A stretch of 61,578 nt of DNA from Hyphomonas sp. (GTDB lineage: Bacteria; Pseudomonadota; Alphaproteobacteria; Caulobacterales; Hyphomonadaceae), in assembly GCA_002700305.1 (NCBI GenBank), contig PACZ01000001.1:1-61578 (forward strand), read 5' to 3'. Shown in pieces: positions 16,774-25,397 of this stretch. The notes beneath the pieces were generated by a model, which worked only from the letters and a program-made list of their open reading frames with translations, was not told where the DNA came from and did no database searches. Within the stretch, counting starts at the first letter, position 1; every line of letters begins with the position of its first letter. The translations under genes and the position numbers were made by a program.

Positions 16774-17306
16774 GCTTCATGCTCCATGAGGCGCGGCATC
16801 AGCTCCACCAGATTGCAGGGCTTGTGGCGGCTGTCGAGCTGGAATGAGATGACCTTGTCCCAGCCATCCTTCACGGCGCCGGTGGAGCCGGGCAGGCAGA
16901 AGATGAATGTACCGGAAGCGAGCCCCGCAACGGCGCGGGACTGGAGCGTCGACAGGCCGACGCTTTGGAAACTGACCTGATGGAAGATCACGGAGAACCC
17001 TTCGATCGTCTTGTCGAACAGCGGTGTGATGGCTTCCGGTGTCACATCCCGCCCGGTCAGCCCGGTGCCGCCGCTGGAGATCACGACGTCGACGTCCGGA
17101 TCGGCGATCCAGGCAGAGACCTGTGCCCGGATCGCGGCTTTGTCGTCCGGCAGGATTTTCCGGTCTGCCAGAACGTGGCCAGCCGTTTCAAGCCGCTGCA
17201 CCAGGGTGGCGCCCGATGTATCGGTGTCGAGCGTGCGGGTGTCGCTGACGACGAGGACAGCAATCCGCACCGGCTTGAATTCGAGGCTTTCATTGATGCC
17301 ATGCAT
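16770..17306 (-). CDS. moaB: Molybdopterin adenylyltransferase, MoaB/Mog type
   Basis: A 178-residue protein with the MoCF-binding fold: AVLVVSDTRTLDTDTSG, ISSGGTGLTGRDVTPEA and LPGSTGAVKDGW. It activates molybdopterin by adenylylation before MoeA inserts molybdenum. No separate mogA is in the operon, so this gene probably supplies that step. It overlaps moaC by 4 bp and starts 5 bp after moaE. Confidence 0.92.
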   Translation of the reverse strand: MHGINESLEFKPVRIAVLVVSDTRTLDTDTSGATLVQRLETAGHVLADRKILPDDKAAIRAQVSAWIADPDVDVVISSGGTGLTGRDVTPEAITPLFDKTIEGFSVIFHQVSFQSVGLSTLQSRAVAGLASGTFIFCLPGSTGAVKDGWDKVISFQLDSRHKPCNLVELMPRLMEHEA

Positions 17307-17311
17307 GGGGG

Positions 17312-17773
17312 TCAGCTTCCTTTTTCTTCAGTCCATCTTTCCCGGTCGCGGTAGTCTTCAGCGCGCGGTTCAATCCAGTGCGTGCCCGAGGGCGTGACTT
17401 CTTTCTTCCAGAAGACCGCGTCGGTCTTCAGATAGTCCATCAGGAAATCGGCCGCCTCGAACGCCGCGCGGCGATGAGCGGAGGCGGTGGCCACAAAGAC
17501 AATTGCGTCACCGGGAGACATGTCGCCGATCCGGTGTATCACTTGAACGGCCGTCAGCGGCCACTTGTCCTGTGCCTGACTGACGGCATTGCGGATGCCG
17601 TTCTCCGTCATGGGCGAATAGGCCTGAAGGTAGAGGGTGGTCACGTCTTCGCCCTCCGCCTGCGGACGGACCAGGCCGGAGAAGGTAACAATGGCGCCGG
17701 CACCGGCCGCTTGCGCTTCAAAGTCGGCGACGGCGTCGGAAATCCGGAAGGGCTGGTCTGTCACCCGAATCAT
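17312..17773 (-). CDS. moaE: Molybdopterin synthase catalytic subunit MoaE
   Basis: A 153-residue subunit that transfers sulfur from MoaD thiocarboxylate to precursor Z. Typical features are GAIVTFSGLVRP early, HRIGDMSPGDAIVFVATASAHRRAAFEAADFLMDYLKTDAVFWKKE in the middle (split here by ordinary residues) with the catalytic Lys pair, and a C-terminal WIEPR. It follows moaD after 2 bp. Confidence 0.94.
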   Translation of the reverse strand: MIRVTDQPFRISDAVADFEAQAAGAGAIVTFSGLVRPQAEGEDVTTLYLQAYSPMTENGIRNAVSQAQDKWPLTAVQVIHRIGDMSPGDAIVFVATASAHRRAAFEAADFLMDYLKTDAVFWKKEVTPSGTHWIEPRAEDYRDRERWTEEKGS

Positions 17774-17775
17774 GT

Positions 17776-18024
17776 TCAGCCGCCTCCGACCGGGGGCATG
17801 AAGGCGATTTCGTCCGCATCGGAAACTGGCGAGGGATCGTCGACAATTTCATTATTTACCGCGACCCGGACGCTCGGGTGCAAAAGTGCGCCGTCAAAGC
17901 CCCGGGTCTGGTCGATCCAGGAACGGAGCGCCGCGGTGTCGGCGACGGAAGCGGGAAGCTCTGCTGTCTCCGACAGTTCGCCGTAAATGCTGGACAGTTT
18001 TCCGAAGTAGAGGATGCGCGCCAT
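17776..18024 (-). CDS. moaD: Molybdopterin synthase sulfur-carrier subunit MoaD
   Basis: An 82-residue ubiquitin-fold protein ending in PPVGGG. The terminal Gly-Gly is the site of thiocarboxylate formation. It begins MARILYFGKLSSIYGE, normal for the family. It sits 2 bp after moaA and 2 bp before moaE. Confidence 0.94.
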   Translation of the reverse strand: MARILYFGKLSSIYGELSETAELPASVADTAALRSWIDQTRGFDGALLHPSVRVAVNNEIVDDPSPVSDADEIAFMPPVGGG

Positions 18025-18026
18025 CG

Positions 18027-19046
18027 CTAACCTCCTGTCACAGACATGTGCCGCGGCAGGGTCGGCGCCTCGCCGGGGGATCGGATTGAGAAGTCATGCT
18101 TTTCCGGTTTGGCAAATAATGCGGCGTCCAGCGCTTCGTCCAAAGCCTGTTCGGGATCGTCAGATTCCCGGAGCGGCGTGCGCAGGTCGATATGATCATT
18201 CTGACCGAGGCACATATAGATCCGCCCGGTGCAGGTGACGCGGACCCGGTTGCATCCGGCGCAAAAATTGTTTGTCAGTGGCGTGATAAATCCAACCCGG
18301 CCGTCGGTTTCCCTGATACGAAAATAGCGCGACGGGCCCGCCAGCGGATCCCGCTCCGTTTCCTGTGTCAGGGTCCAGCGCTGCTCAAGCTGCTGCTGGA
18401 TCATGTCTAGAGGAACATACTGGTCGAACCGGTCTTCTCCGGTGTCGCCAAGCGGCATGACTTCGATCAGAGAGATATCGTGTCCTTCGCCATGGGCCCA
18501 GGCGATGATGTCCGGGATTTCATCCATGTTCTGGTGCTTGAGCGCGACCGTATTGATCTTCACTTTCAGGCCGGCCGCTTTGGCCGCAGCGATGCCATCC
18601 AGAACCTGAGCCAGTTGGTCACGGCGGGTGATGTCGACAAAGCGCGCCGGATCCAGCGTATCGAGGGAGACATTCACCTTACGCACGCCAGCGTTGGCGA
18701 GATCGCCTGCATATTGCGAGAGGTGGGTCGCGTTGGTCGTCAGGGTCAGCTCTTTGAGACCTTGTCCGAGCTGTTCGCCGAGTTGGCTGAAAAGGGTCAT
18801 GATACCTTTTCGGACAAGCGGTTCTCCGCCTGTGATCCGGACTTTGCGGACTCCGCGGCGGATGAATGCCTGTGTCACGAATTCCAGTTCTTCAAGCGTC
18901 AGAAGCTCTTTCTTCGGAAGGAAGGTCATGGCCTCGGCCATGCAGTATTTGCAGCGCAGGTCGCACCGGTCCGTGACAGATAGCCGGAGATAGGTGACCT
19001 GACGGCCAAACTTGTCGAGCAATGGGGGCGGGGAGGTCAATGTCAT
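18027..19046 (-). CDS. moaA: GTP 3',8-cyclase MoaA
   Basis: A 339-residue radical-SAM enzyme that rearranges GTP in the first step of molybdenum cofactor synthesis. The N-terminal cluster motif CDLRCKYC and the C-terminal cluster motif NFCAGCNRVRVTCTG are both complete, and the protein ends in the required Gly-Gly (SVTGG). The order moaA-moaD-moaE-moaB-moaC-moeA is fully collinear. Confidence 0.96.
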   Translation of the reverse strand: MTLTSPPPLLDKFGRQVTYLRLSVTDRCDLRCKYCMAEAMTFLPKKELLTLEELEFVTQAFIRRGVRKVRITGGEPLVRKGIMTLFSQLGEQLGQGLKELTLTTNATHLSQYAGDLANAGVRKVNVSLDTLDPARFVDITRRDQLAQVLDGIAAAKAAGLKVKINTVALKHQNMDEIPDIIAWAHGEGHDISLIEVMPLGDTGEDRFDQYVPLDMIQQQLEQRWTLTQETERDPLAGPSRYFRIRETDGRVGFITPLTNNFCAGCNRVRVTCTGRIYMCLGQNDHIDLRTPLRESDDPEQALDEALDAALFAKPEKHDFSIRSPGEAPTLPRHMSVTGG

Positions 19047-19050
19047 TGGG

Positions 19051-19812
19051 CTAGGTCGTCCTCCACACTTTGTAAAGCAGCCGGACTGCCACGATCAGAA
19101 TAAGAATGGCCGTTCCCTGACGAAGGTGATCCGGCTGCATCTTCAGAACGCCGAAACGGTTGCCGAGCCAGCCCCCGATCAGGACCGCGGGAAGAAGCGG
19201 CAGGTAAGGCTTGGCCAGCTGCAGCGTTCCGACACTGCTGAGTTTTGCCGCCTGCCCGGCGAGGCCGGACATGGAATTCAGCAGGATAAACAGGCTGCAC
19301 GCCGCTGCGATGGCTTTCTCATGGCTCCACCGGATCCAGTAGAGAACCGGCGCGAGAAAGATGCCGCCGCCGATCCCGACAAGACCGGCCAGGAACCCTG
19401 TCGCGGCGCCCACCGGCATCAGGACGAGCGCACGCGAAGCGGCAGGCGCATCCGCCGGGCGTTTCCAGCGGCGCTGGAACAGCATGGACAGACCCGTCAG
19501 AAGGAGTGTGACTCCAAGCAGGGCGGAAAATACAAACTCGCTGACAGGCACACGTCCGCCAAGCCAGGCAAGTGGGACGGACAAGGCGAGCGCAGGCAGA
19601 AGGGCCCGCCAGTCGAGATTGCCTGTCATCGCGTACCGGATCGTGTTGCCGGAGACGACAAGGATGTTGCAGGCCAATGCGATCAACGGAACGATCCGGA
19701 AGTCCGCACCGGAAAGGATCAGGACGGCATTATAGGTTGAGCCGCCGCCGAACCCGACGCTTGCGTAGAGGGCCGCTGTCACGAAGAAGATGAGGGGAAG
19801 AAGGTAGACCAA
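19051..19812 (-). CDS. TauE/SafE-type membrane transporter
   Basis: A 253-residue protein with about eight hydrophobic helices and the family repeat signatures GFGGGSTYNAVLI near the N-terminus and GLVGIGGGIFLAPVL in the second half. TSUP-family members move sulfite, sulfonates or other small organic anions. Its place between xdhC-mocA and moaA, in an operon with sox genes, suggests export of sulfite or of an acid product made by the periplasmic enzymes. This is inference from context. Confidence 0.85.
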   Translation of the reverse strand: MVYLLPLIFFVTAALYASVGFGGGSTYNAVLILSGADFRIVPLIALACNILVVSGNTIRYAMTGNLDWRALLPALALSVPLAWLGGRVPVSEFVFSALLGVTLLLTGLSMLFQRRWKRPADAPAASRALVLMPVGAATGFLAGLVGIGGGIFLAPVLYWIRWSHEKAIAAACSLFILLNSMSGLAGQAAKLSSVGTLQLAKPYLPLLPAVLIGGWLGNRFGVLKMQPDHLRQGTAILILIVAVRLLYKVWRTT

Positions 19813-19823
19813 AATATACCTTC

Positions 19824-21335
19824 CTATGCGGGCTGAGTGCTGGCGGCGCGGGCCAGGTCTTCAATCGTGTCGATATCGATGGCTTCGCTGTCGGGAATGG
19901 ATACCCTTTCCGTACTGTCCAGCGCGTTGAAAACCTTTTTTGCGCCTGCGTCGCCGCTGACGTTCGATAACTGATCAAATGTGCGGGCCGAAAACATTGC
20001 CGGCGGGCACAGGATGTCTCCCATGCTGGACATGACGGCGTCTGTTTCAGGCGCCATGGCGCTGCTCAATGCAAGGAGATGCGACTCGGAGACAAATGGC
20101 ATGTCTGCCAGAAGGATGAGGACGCGCTCGATTCCCGGCATTTCGCGTATGGCGGCGATACCGGCTTTCAGGCTGGTCGATTGCCCGGCTGCGCTGTCCG
20201 GGTTCTCCACGATCTGCCAGTCTTTGGTCTTCAGCAGGCGCCCGCGGCCTTCCTGACCGGGTCCGATGACCGCAATCCGCGCTGCGGCCGGCGTGTTCTG
20301 AAGCAGGCTTGCAGCATGGCCAAGAATGGGCCGCCCGCCCAGGTCAGCCTGAAGTTTGTCTCCGCTGGAGAAGCGCGCAGATTGTCCAGCGGCGAGGAGG
20401 AGAATTGCGGTTTTCGCGAATGGACTGAGCTGTGTCTCCTTGTAGGCCGCAATGATTTCGGAGAGTGCGGAGACGGCGAGCATGGACGCGTCCCGCATGG
20501 AGGGGATCAGCCCGATGGGGCCTCGAACACGGTCTATGCTGGTGGTGGGGAGACCGTCCTCAGCGAGGCGTGCCCGCCGGCGTTCCTGGGTCCTTCGGCT
20601 GCCGACCGCGCCGACATAGAATGCCGTCCCGGACAGCGCCTGTATCAGCAGGGCTGCTTCCCAATCCGGATCGTGGAACATCAGGATGAAGGCCGTCCAG
20701 GGATCATCTGAGAGGTCCGGAAGGCTGTCTGGCGATTGCAAGGCAACGACATCCATGAACCCGTCCCGCTTGGCCTCGTCGACGTCTTCCCCATCGCGCA
20801 ATTGAAGCGAAAGACCATAGCCGCTGGCCCGGACGAGTCGTGCCAGGGCAAGGGCATCGGCACCGCGCCCGGCAATCCGGATGCTGAGCTTTGGTGTAAA
20901 ACTGAACGGCGCGTCCAGACCAGGCAGGGAGAGATAAGCCCGCTGGCGTGCAGACAAGGCGTCGTAGCAGCGTTGAATCTCTGTGGCATCCGCATCCGGC
21001 AGGATCATGATGTCAATCGCGCCGCCGCAGGGCAGGGGCATGTCGATAAATGGCGACCCGGTGCCATAGCGGAGCGGCCGGGGCTTTCCCTCTTCAATGG
21101 CTTGCCGGGCTTGCAGGACGACATCGGCATCCACACACCCGCCGGAAATATAGCCACACTTAAGGCCTGATGCCGATACAGCCATCAATGCGCCCGGCGA
21201 CCGGACGCTGCCGCCCTCTGTCGCGGCGACCACGACAAGCGCAACAGGCCCTGCCTGGCGCCAGGCGAGCCACTGGCCCAGCACATCCTGCGGATGTTCG
21301 GCATATAGGGGAGCGGGTCCGGCCATATCAGGCAT
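19824..21335 (-). CDS. XdhC-MocA fusion (molybdenum hydroxylase maturation)
   Basis: A 503-residue two-domain protein. Residues 1-300 are XdhC/CoxI-like (EGGSVRSPGALM, GYISGGCVD, and a Rossmann segment at about 150-240 ending VGAVGSRRTQERR). Residues 309-503 are a MocA/MobA-type nucleotidyltransferase beginning ILLLAAGQSARFSSGDKL, with LADMPF in the middle. XdhC sulfurates and delivers cofactor to xanthine-oxidase-family enzymes, and MocA makes the cytosine dinucleotide form. Both match the hydroxylase encoded at the head of the same operon. It lies 29 bp after the modE-like gene, the largest gap in the operon. Confidence 0.9.
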   Translation of the reverse strand: MPDMAGPAPLYAEHPQDVLGQWLAWRQAGPVALVVVAATEGGSVRSPGALMAVSASGLKCGYISGGCVDADVVLQARQAIEEGKPRPLRYGTGSPFIDMPLPCGGAIDIMILPDADATEIQRCYDALSARQRAYLSLPGLDAPFSFTPKLSIRIAGRGADALALARLVRASGYGLSLQLRDGEDVDEAKRDGFMDVVALQSPDSLPDLSDDPWTAFILMFHDPDWEAALLIQALSGTAFYVGAVGSRRTQERRRARLAEDGLPTTSIDRVRGPIGLIPSMRDASMLAVSALSEIIAAYKETQLSPFAKTAILLLAAGQSARFSSGDKLQADLGGRPILGHAASLLQNTPAAARIAVIGPGQEGRGRLLKTKDWQIVENPDSAAGQSTSLKAGIAAIREMPGIERVLILLADMPFVSESHLLALSSAMAPETDAVMSSMGDILCPPAMFSARTFDQLSNVSGDAGAKKVFNALDSTERVSIPDSEAIDIDTIEDLARAASTQPA

Positions 21336-21364
21336 TATAAATGGTCGTTTATAATGCGACAGCC

Positions 21365-21733
21365 CTATTTCGGCACTGGTGCCTGATTTGTTACCTGGCC
21401 GATCCGCGCGAGAAGCGCTTCATTGTGCGCGAGCGACCGTTTGCACAGCTGGTGGTACAGGTCCCGCAATTCCTGGCCTGCATCGGATAGCCGGGAGCCG
21501 CCGCCATCCGCGCCGCCCTGACTGGAAAGCACGAGAGGTGTTTGGAAGTCCCGGTTCATTTCCTCGACCAGTTTGCGGGCCCTCGGATAGGACATGCCCA
21601 GTTCATGGGCGGCCTTGTTGAGAGAGCCGAGCTCCGCAATCGCGTCGAGCAGGGCCGCCTTGCCCGGTCCGAAGCGCCCGCCGCCAGGCAGGTCGATCCG
21701 GATGCTGAGGCCGGGTTTGTTCTTCGCTGTCAC
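21365..21733 (-). CDS. ModE-type winged-helix regulator without molybdate-binding domain
   Basis: A 122-residue protein whose fold matches the N-terminal DNA-binding part of ModE: FGPGKAALLDAIAELGSLNKAAHELGMSYPRARKLVEEMN is split between helices of the winged helix. The C-terminal TOBE (molybdate-binding) domains of full ModE are absent, so it cannot sense molybdate in the classical way. Its start overlaps the soxA stop by 4 bp, so it is made from the same transcript and could feed back on this operon. Confidence 0.82.
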   Translation of the reverse strand: MTAKNKPGLSIRIDLPGGGRFGPGKAALLDAIAELGSLNKAAHELGMSYPRARKLVEEMNRDFQTPLVLSSQGGADGGGSRLSDAGQELRDLYHQLCKRSLAHNEALLARIGQVTNQAPVPK

Positions 21734-22518
21734 CGTCTGACTCCCGGGGATTCCATGGCTAGCCCCTCCGCCCGTTTTGCGAGGTAGAGTTCCACAGCCG
21801 TATAGGTCTCGGATCCATAGTCCAGTGGCTCAGCACGGATGCCGGAATCGCAATCGCGCAAGCGGCGGTGAAGCGAGCCGAAGGTCTGCCATTCCATGCG
21901 ATAGGCCGGAAAGGCGTTGCCGTGCCCCTGGCTGATTGTGTCTCCCCGTAGCTTCTTTCCCCAATTGTCATTGTGGCATTGGCTGCAGGCGAGGTTGAAC
22001 TGCCCTTTGCGAAGGAAGAAGTAGTTTTCTCCAGCCTTGTAATAGTCCCTGGCCGGACCATCGATATTCACGGATACGGGCACGCCCCGCGCGAGACTCG
22101 CGACATAAGCCGTCAACCCCAGAAGCGCGTCGCTTTCATAGTCCAGTGGGGCAAGGTCCTGATGGCGCGTGCGGCAGGCATTGATGCGTGCTTCGATGTT
22201 CATCAGTTTCCCTGTTTCCTCATCCACCGCCGGATAGTGCGCCGCAACGCCGGTCAGCGGACGATTGTCCGGAGTGTGGCAGGAGGCACAGGCAGGCGCG
22301 CCCGTATCCGGAGTTTCGTGGAACAAGGCACCTCCCTTATCCACCCACAGGAAGCCCGGATTGGCAAAATCATCATCCTGCAAGGCCTGCGTTTCCGGCT
22401 GGAGGAAGGTGTAGCCGGATTGGATGGTCTCCGGGGCGAGCTGGCTCTGGGGAGCGTATTCCGCCTTCTGTCCGCTACAGGCCGCAAGGAGAAGCGCGAG
22501 AAGCCAAAGCCGCCTCAT
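21730..22518 (-). CDS. soxA: Diheme cytochrome SoxA
   Basis: A 262-residue c-type cytochrome with a lipoprotein-like signal (LLAACSG, Cys14). Two heme motifs are visible: CASCH (77-81) and CSQCH (178-182). The DCDSGIRAEP segment carries the active-site Cys (223) that, in SoxAX, is the persulfide heme ligand. SoxAX links thiosulfate or another sulfur donor to the SoxY cysteine. It overlaps soxZ and modE by 4 bp each. Confidence 0.93.
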   Translation of the reverse strand: MRRLWLLALLLAACSGQKAEYAPQSQLAPETIQSGYTFLQPETQALQDDDFANPGFLWVDKGGALFHETPDTGAPACASCHTPDNRPLTGVAAHYPAVDEETGKLMNIEARINACRTRHQDLAPLDYESDALLGLTAYVASLARGVPVSVNIDGPARDYYKAGENYFFLRKGQFNLACSQCHNDNWGKKLRGDTISQGHGNAFPAYRMEWQTFGSLHRRLRDCDSGIRAEPLDYGSETYTAVELYLAKRAEGLAMESPGVRR

Positions 22519-22829
22519 GACACCGTCAACAGCCGTTCTTCGCTCCAGCGCTCGCCATGCTGGTCAGTCCAGCTGAACTCGATTGTGGCCGTGCGGGTCG
22601 CGCGGGCGTGGAAGGTGAGGAAAGGGTTGGCTGCGATGCCGGGAAAGAACTCGCCTTCAAAGATGATGTTGCCGTCATAGGTGCAGCGGAACTGCTTGAT
22701 AATGTTCCGTGGGATGGTTTCGCCCTTGGAGTCGCGGCGATAGCCCGTTTCCATCGGGTGCTGGATCATCGCTTTCAATTCGATGATCTCACCGGCGGTG
22801 GCTGTTTCGGGTGCGGATATGCGGATCAT
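22515..22829 (-). CDS. soxZ: Sulfur-carrier partner SoxZ
   Basis: A 104-residue immunoglobulin-fold protein. MIRISAPETATAGEIIELKAMIQHPMETGYRRD is the usual beginning (quoted in part), and it ends with the TDQHGERWS segment. SoxZ forms the heterodimer with SoxY. The start at 22829 is preferred because upstream codons lie inside the soxY end and give no family match. Confidence 0.93.
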   Translation of the reverse strand: MIRISAPETATAGEIIELKAMIQHPMETGYRRDSKGETIPRNIIKQFRCTYDGNIIFEGEFFPGIAANPFLTFHARATRTATIEFSWTDQHGERWSEERLLTVS

Positions 22830-22845
22830 GTCTGCGTTGCCTCCC

Positions 22846-23325
22846 TCAACCGATGATGCACGCTGCGAGCGTGACATAGGTGCTGCCGGTTCCGGACCAC
22901 AGCGTGCCATCGCTCATCTCTGCAACGACCCGCAGGGTCTGGGTGCCTGCCATTCGCACGCGGGTAGAGATGTCGGCGCGGCCGGCCTGCGGCCCCAACT
23001 GGAACCGGGCGATGGTCGCGATGGGATTTCGAGGGGACAGGATGACGATCTGCTTCACATAATCGTCTTCGCTCATGGGGCTGGTCACGGTCACCCCCAC
23101 TGGCACCGAATTGCCGTTCTCTGCGATCGGCGGAAGGGTGACCTGCACCCGGCCTTCATTAATGGGGCGGTCTCCGAACAGGTCGCGGATGGCCTGATCC
23201 GCATCTTCCGGGGTCGCGAAGGCGGCCGGGGCAAGAAAAGAGCCCACAGCCACGGCGGCTGTCGACGCCAGAATGGCGCGGCGCGTCAGGAGCTGCCTTG
23301 TCTGTTTCTCACGGCCTGTCTGCAT
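22846..23325 (-). CDS. soxY: Sulfur-carrier protein SoxY with variant C-terminal arm
   Basis: A 159-residue protein with a Tat-type signal (RRAILAS, then a hydrophobic stretch to AFA). The body matches SoxY (INEGRVQVTLPPIAENG, LSPRNPIATIARFQLGP). The substrate-carrying Cys is near the C-terminus at residue 156, but the arm reads AACIIG instead of the usual GGCGG. The glycines give mobility in known SoxY, so this arm may be stiffer or present the sulfur to a different partner. The start overlaps the soxX stop by one base. Confidence 0.92.
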   Translation of the reverse strand: MQTGREKQTRQLLTRRAILASTAAVAVGSFLAPAAFATPEDADQAIRDLFGDRPINEGRVQVTLPPIAENGNSVPVGVTVTSPMSEDDYVKQIVILSPRNPIATIARFQLGPQAGRADISTRVRMAGTQTLRVVAEMSDGTLWSGTGSTYVTLAACIIG

Positions 23326-23780
23326 CAGTCTGTCTGCGTTTCCAAAAAGGCGACCAGGTCTTCGATCTCCTGGGCGCTGAGCGCCGGGGCGCCCCTATAG
23401 GCCTCGCCGACCTGACGAAGCCCGTCTGTCCGGTAGTAGGCTGGCATGACAGTGTCCGGCCAAATGGTTTGGGCGTCAATGATGCGGTACCGGATCTGGC
23501 CTGCATCCAGCCGGGCGCCGATACCGGTCAGGGGCGGCCCGACATTGCCCTGAAACTCAGCGTCGAGGCTCGCCAACTGGTGGCAGAGCAGGCAATGCCC
23601 GCTGTCCCGCGATGTGAAAACCTGCTGCCCGCGCTGCGTGTCACCTTGCAGGCCCTCAAGCGGGGCTGGAACGGCATCCCCGACAATTGTTACCGGACTG
23701 GCCAGCCGGTCATTCGATGCCTGGCTGCAGGCACACGGGACAAGGAGGCACAGCAAGGCGGCTGCAGCGGCTGGTCTCAT
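23325..23780 (-). CDS. soxX: Monoheme cytochrome SoxX
   Basis: A 151-residue c-type cytochrome with an N-terminal signal and likely lipobox (VPCAC). The heme motif CLLCH is at 63-67, and Met112 in TVMPAYY is the probable distal ligand. SoxX partners SoxA, here separated by soxY and soxZ. The order X-Y-Z-A is the one common in alphaproteobacterial sox operons. Confidence 0.92.
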   Translation of the reverse strand: MRPAAAAALLCLLVPCACSQASNDRLASPVTIVGDAVPAPLEGLQGDTQRGQQVFTSRDSGHCLLCHQLASLDAEFQGNVGPPLTGIGARLDAGQIRYRIIDAQTIWPDTVMPAYYRTDGLRQVGEAYRGAPALSAQEIEDLVAFLETQTD

Positions 23781-25054
23781 CCAAAGGTCTGCCCGGTAAT
23801 CGTGTGGAACCAGGTTCTGGCCTGCAGCGCTTCATTCCGCCGGACAATGTCGTCAGCCATCAACGGGCTGAGGCCGCCGGATCCGGCAACCGATTGCAGC
23901 GTACCATCCGCATTTGTGTAGACACCGGTGATGGAAACGGCGGTGTCGCCGGAAAGGTAGGAATAGCAGGTATTGGTCAGGGTCGTCGGTTCAGGTGTCT
24001 GGCCTGAGAGGATTGCCGCAATCTGCAAGGCGCACAGCTTGGCCTGCAGATTGGCCGAGAAGGCGGACTTCGGCATGGGCGAGGCAATCGTCGCATCGCC
24101 GATGACGTGAATGTCGGGCTGTAGCGTCGAGCTGAAAGCCAGTGGGTCGATCGGGCACCAGCCCGTTCCGTCAGCGACGCCGGCCTTGTGCGCGATCGCA
24201 CCAGCTTGCTGGGGCGGAATGACATTGGCGACATCGGCACGAACATCTTCGAATTCTGTCGACAGAATGCCGGATGCGGGCGCGACCGAAACGACGCGGC
24301 CGAATTCATCGGCGCCGTATCGCTCAATGATATCCGGGTACAGATCAGCCCAGGCCTGTTCGAACAAGGGTTGTTTCGAAAACTTGTCCTGTGCGTCCAG
24401 AATGAGAAGCCTGGAGTTCGGCTTGTGGACCTTCAGATAGTAAGCGATCAGGCTGGCGCGCTCATAAGGGCCCGGCGGGCAGCGGAAAGGGGCAGGCGGG
24501 ACGGAAATGGCGACAAGGCCCCCATCTTCCATGGCTTCAAGCTGCTTGCGAAGCAACACGGTCTGAGGACCGGCCTTCCAGGCGTGCGGCATCAGTTCGG
24601 CAGCGGCCTGGTCATAGCCTTCAATCGCGCCCCAGCGGAAATCGATTCCCGGCGACAGGATGAGTTTATCGTAGGCAAAGGTGCCACCGGATTTCACGGA
24701 GACTGTCCGGGCGACGGGGTCAACATCGACGGCCAGGTCCGGAACGATGTCTATGCCCTCGGCTTTCAGCGTATCGTAGCCGAAGCGTTGCTCTGATAGG
24801 TCACGCAGGCCGGTAATCACCAGATTACTGAAGGGGCAGGCATAGTATTCCGCGTTCGGTTCTATAAGTGTCACCGATGCGGCCGGCATGGTGCGTTTCA
24901 GGAAGCGGGCTGCCGTTGCGCCGCCAAAGCCGCCTCCCACAACCACTAGGCGGGCGCGGACTTGTGCTGCGGCCGGAAAAGGCAGAGCGGCAAGGGCGGT
25001 TACTCCGGAGAGCGACAGCAGGAGATCGCGTCTGTTGAGAAAAGCGTCCGTCAT
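23777..25054 (-). CDS. fccB: Sulfide dehydrogenase flavoprotein (FccB/SoxF-like)
   Basis: A 425-residue FAD protein with a Tat-like signal (NRRDLLLS). The FAD-binding GGGFGG is at 40-45. Cys73 in YYACPFSN and Cys363 in NTCYSYLS match the redox disulfide pair of flavocytochrome c sulfide dehydrogenase. The family oxidises sulfide to sulfur in the periplasm, passing electrons to a cytochrome c. It overlaps the upstream cytochrome gene and soxX by 4 bp each. Confidence 0.88.
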   Translation of the reverse strand: MTDAFLNRRDLLLSLSGVTALAALPFPAAAQVRARLVVVGGGFGGATAARFLKRTMPAASVTLIEPNAEYYACPFSNLVITGLRDLSEQRFGYDTLKAEGIDIVPDLAVDVDPVARTVSVKSGGTFAYDKLILSPGIDFRWGAIEGYDQAAAELMPHAWKAGPQTVLLRKQLEAMEDGGLVAISVPPAPFRCPPGPYERASLIAYYLKVHKPNSRLLILDAQDKFSKQPLFEQAWADLYPDIIERYGADEFGRVVSVAPASGILSTEFEDVRADVANVIPPQQAGAIAHKAGVADGTGWCPIDPLAFSSTLQPDIHVIGDATIASPMPKSAFSANLQAKLCALQIAAILSGQTPEPTTLTNTCYSYLSGDTAVSITGVYTNADGTLQSVAGSGGLSPLMADDIVRRNEALQARTWFHTITGQTFG

Positions 25055-25395
25055 TCCGCAACCGTTTCCGCAAGATAGATGCTGATGGCGTCGATATCTG
25101 CTTCGCTGTATCCGCGCATCATGCGGTGCATGACGCTGCCGCCATCATCATCGTTCTTGTACCGAAGCAGGGGCAGACGGATTTCTTCTGGCGCGCGTCC
25201 ATCAAGGCTGGCAATCGCGCCGCCGTCCGGCCCGTGACAACCGGAGCAGGAGAGCGCGAGGATGGCAGGTGCGCCAAGATCGGCAGCCTCGCCGAGGGCA
25301 TCTTCTGTTTGCATCCTGGCCGGCGCCGACTCACAGGCGCAGACAAGAAGCGAGAGCAAAGCGAAGGCGGTCAGCTTTCCTGACGGCTTGACCAT
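25051..25395 (-). CDS. Small lipoprotein-like cytochrome c
   Basis: A 114-residue protein with a signal and lipobox-like LLVCAC. One heme motif, CSGCH (50-54), and a Met-rich VMHRMMRGYS near residue 88 that could give the distal ligand. It lies between the flavoprotein and the molybdenum hydroxylase large subunit, so it could accept electrons from either. It could be an FccA/SoxE equivalent or the electron acceptor of the hydroxylase. Confidence 0.85.
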   Translation of the reverse strand: MVKPSGKLTAFALLSLLVCACESAPARMQTEDALGEAADLGAPAILALSCSGCHGPDGGAIASLDGRAPEEIRLPLLRYKNDDDGGSVMHRMMRGYSEADIDAISIYLAETVAE

Positions 25396-25397
25396 TT

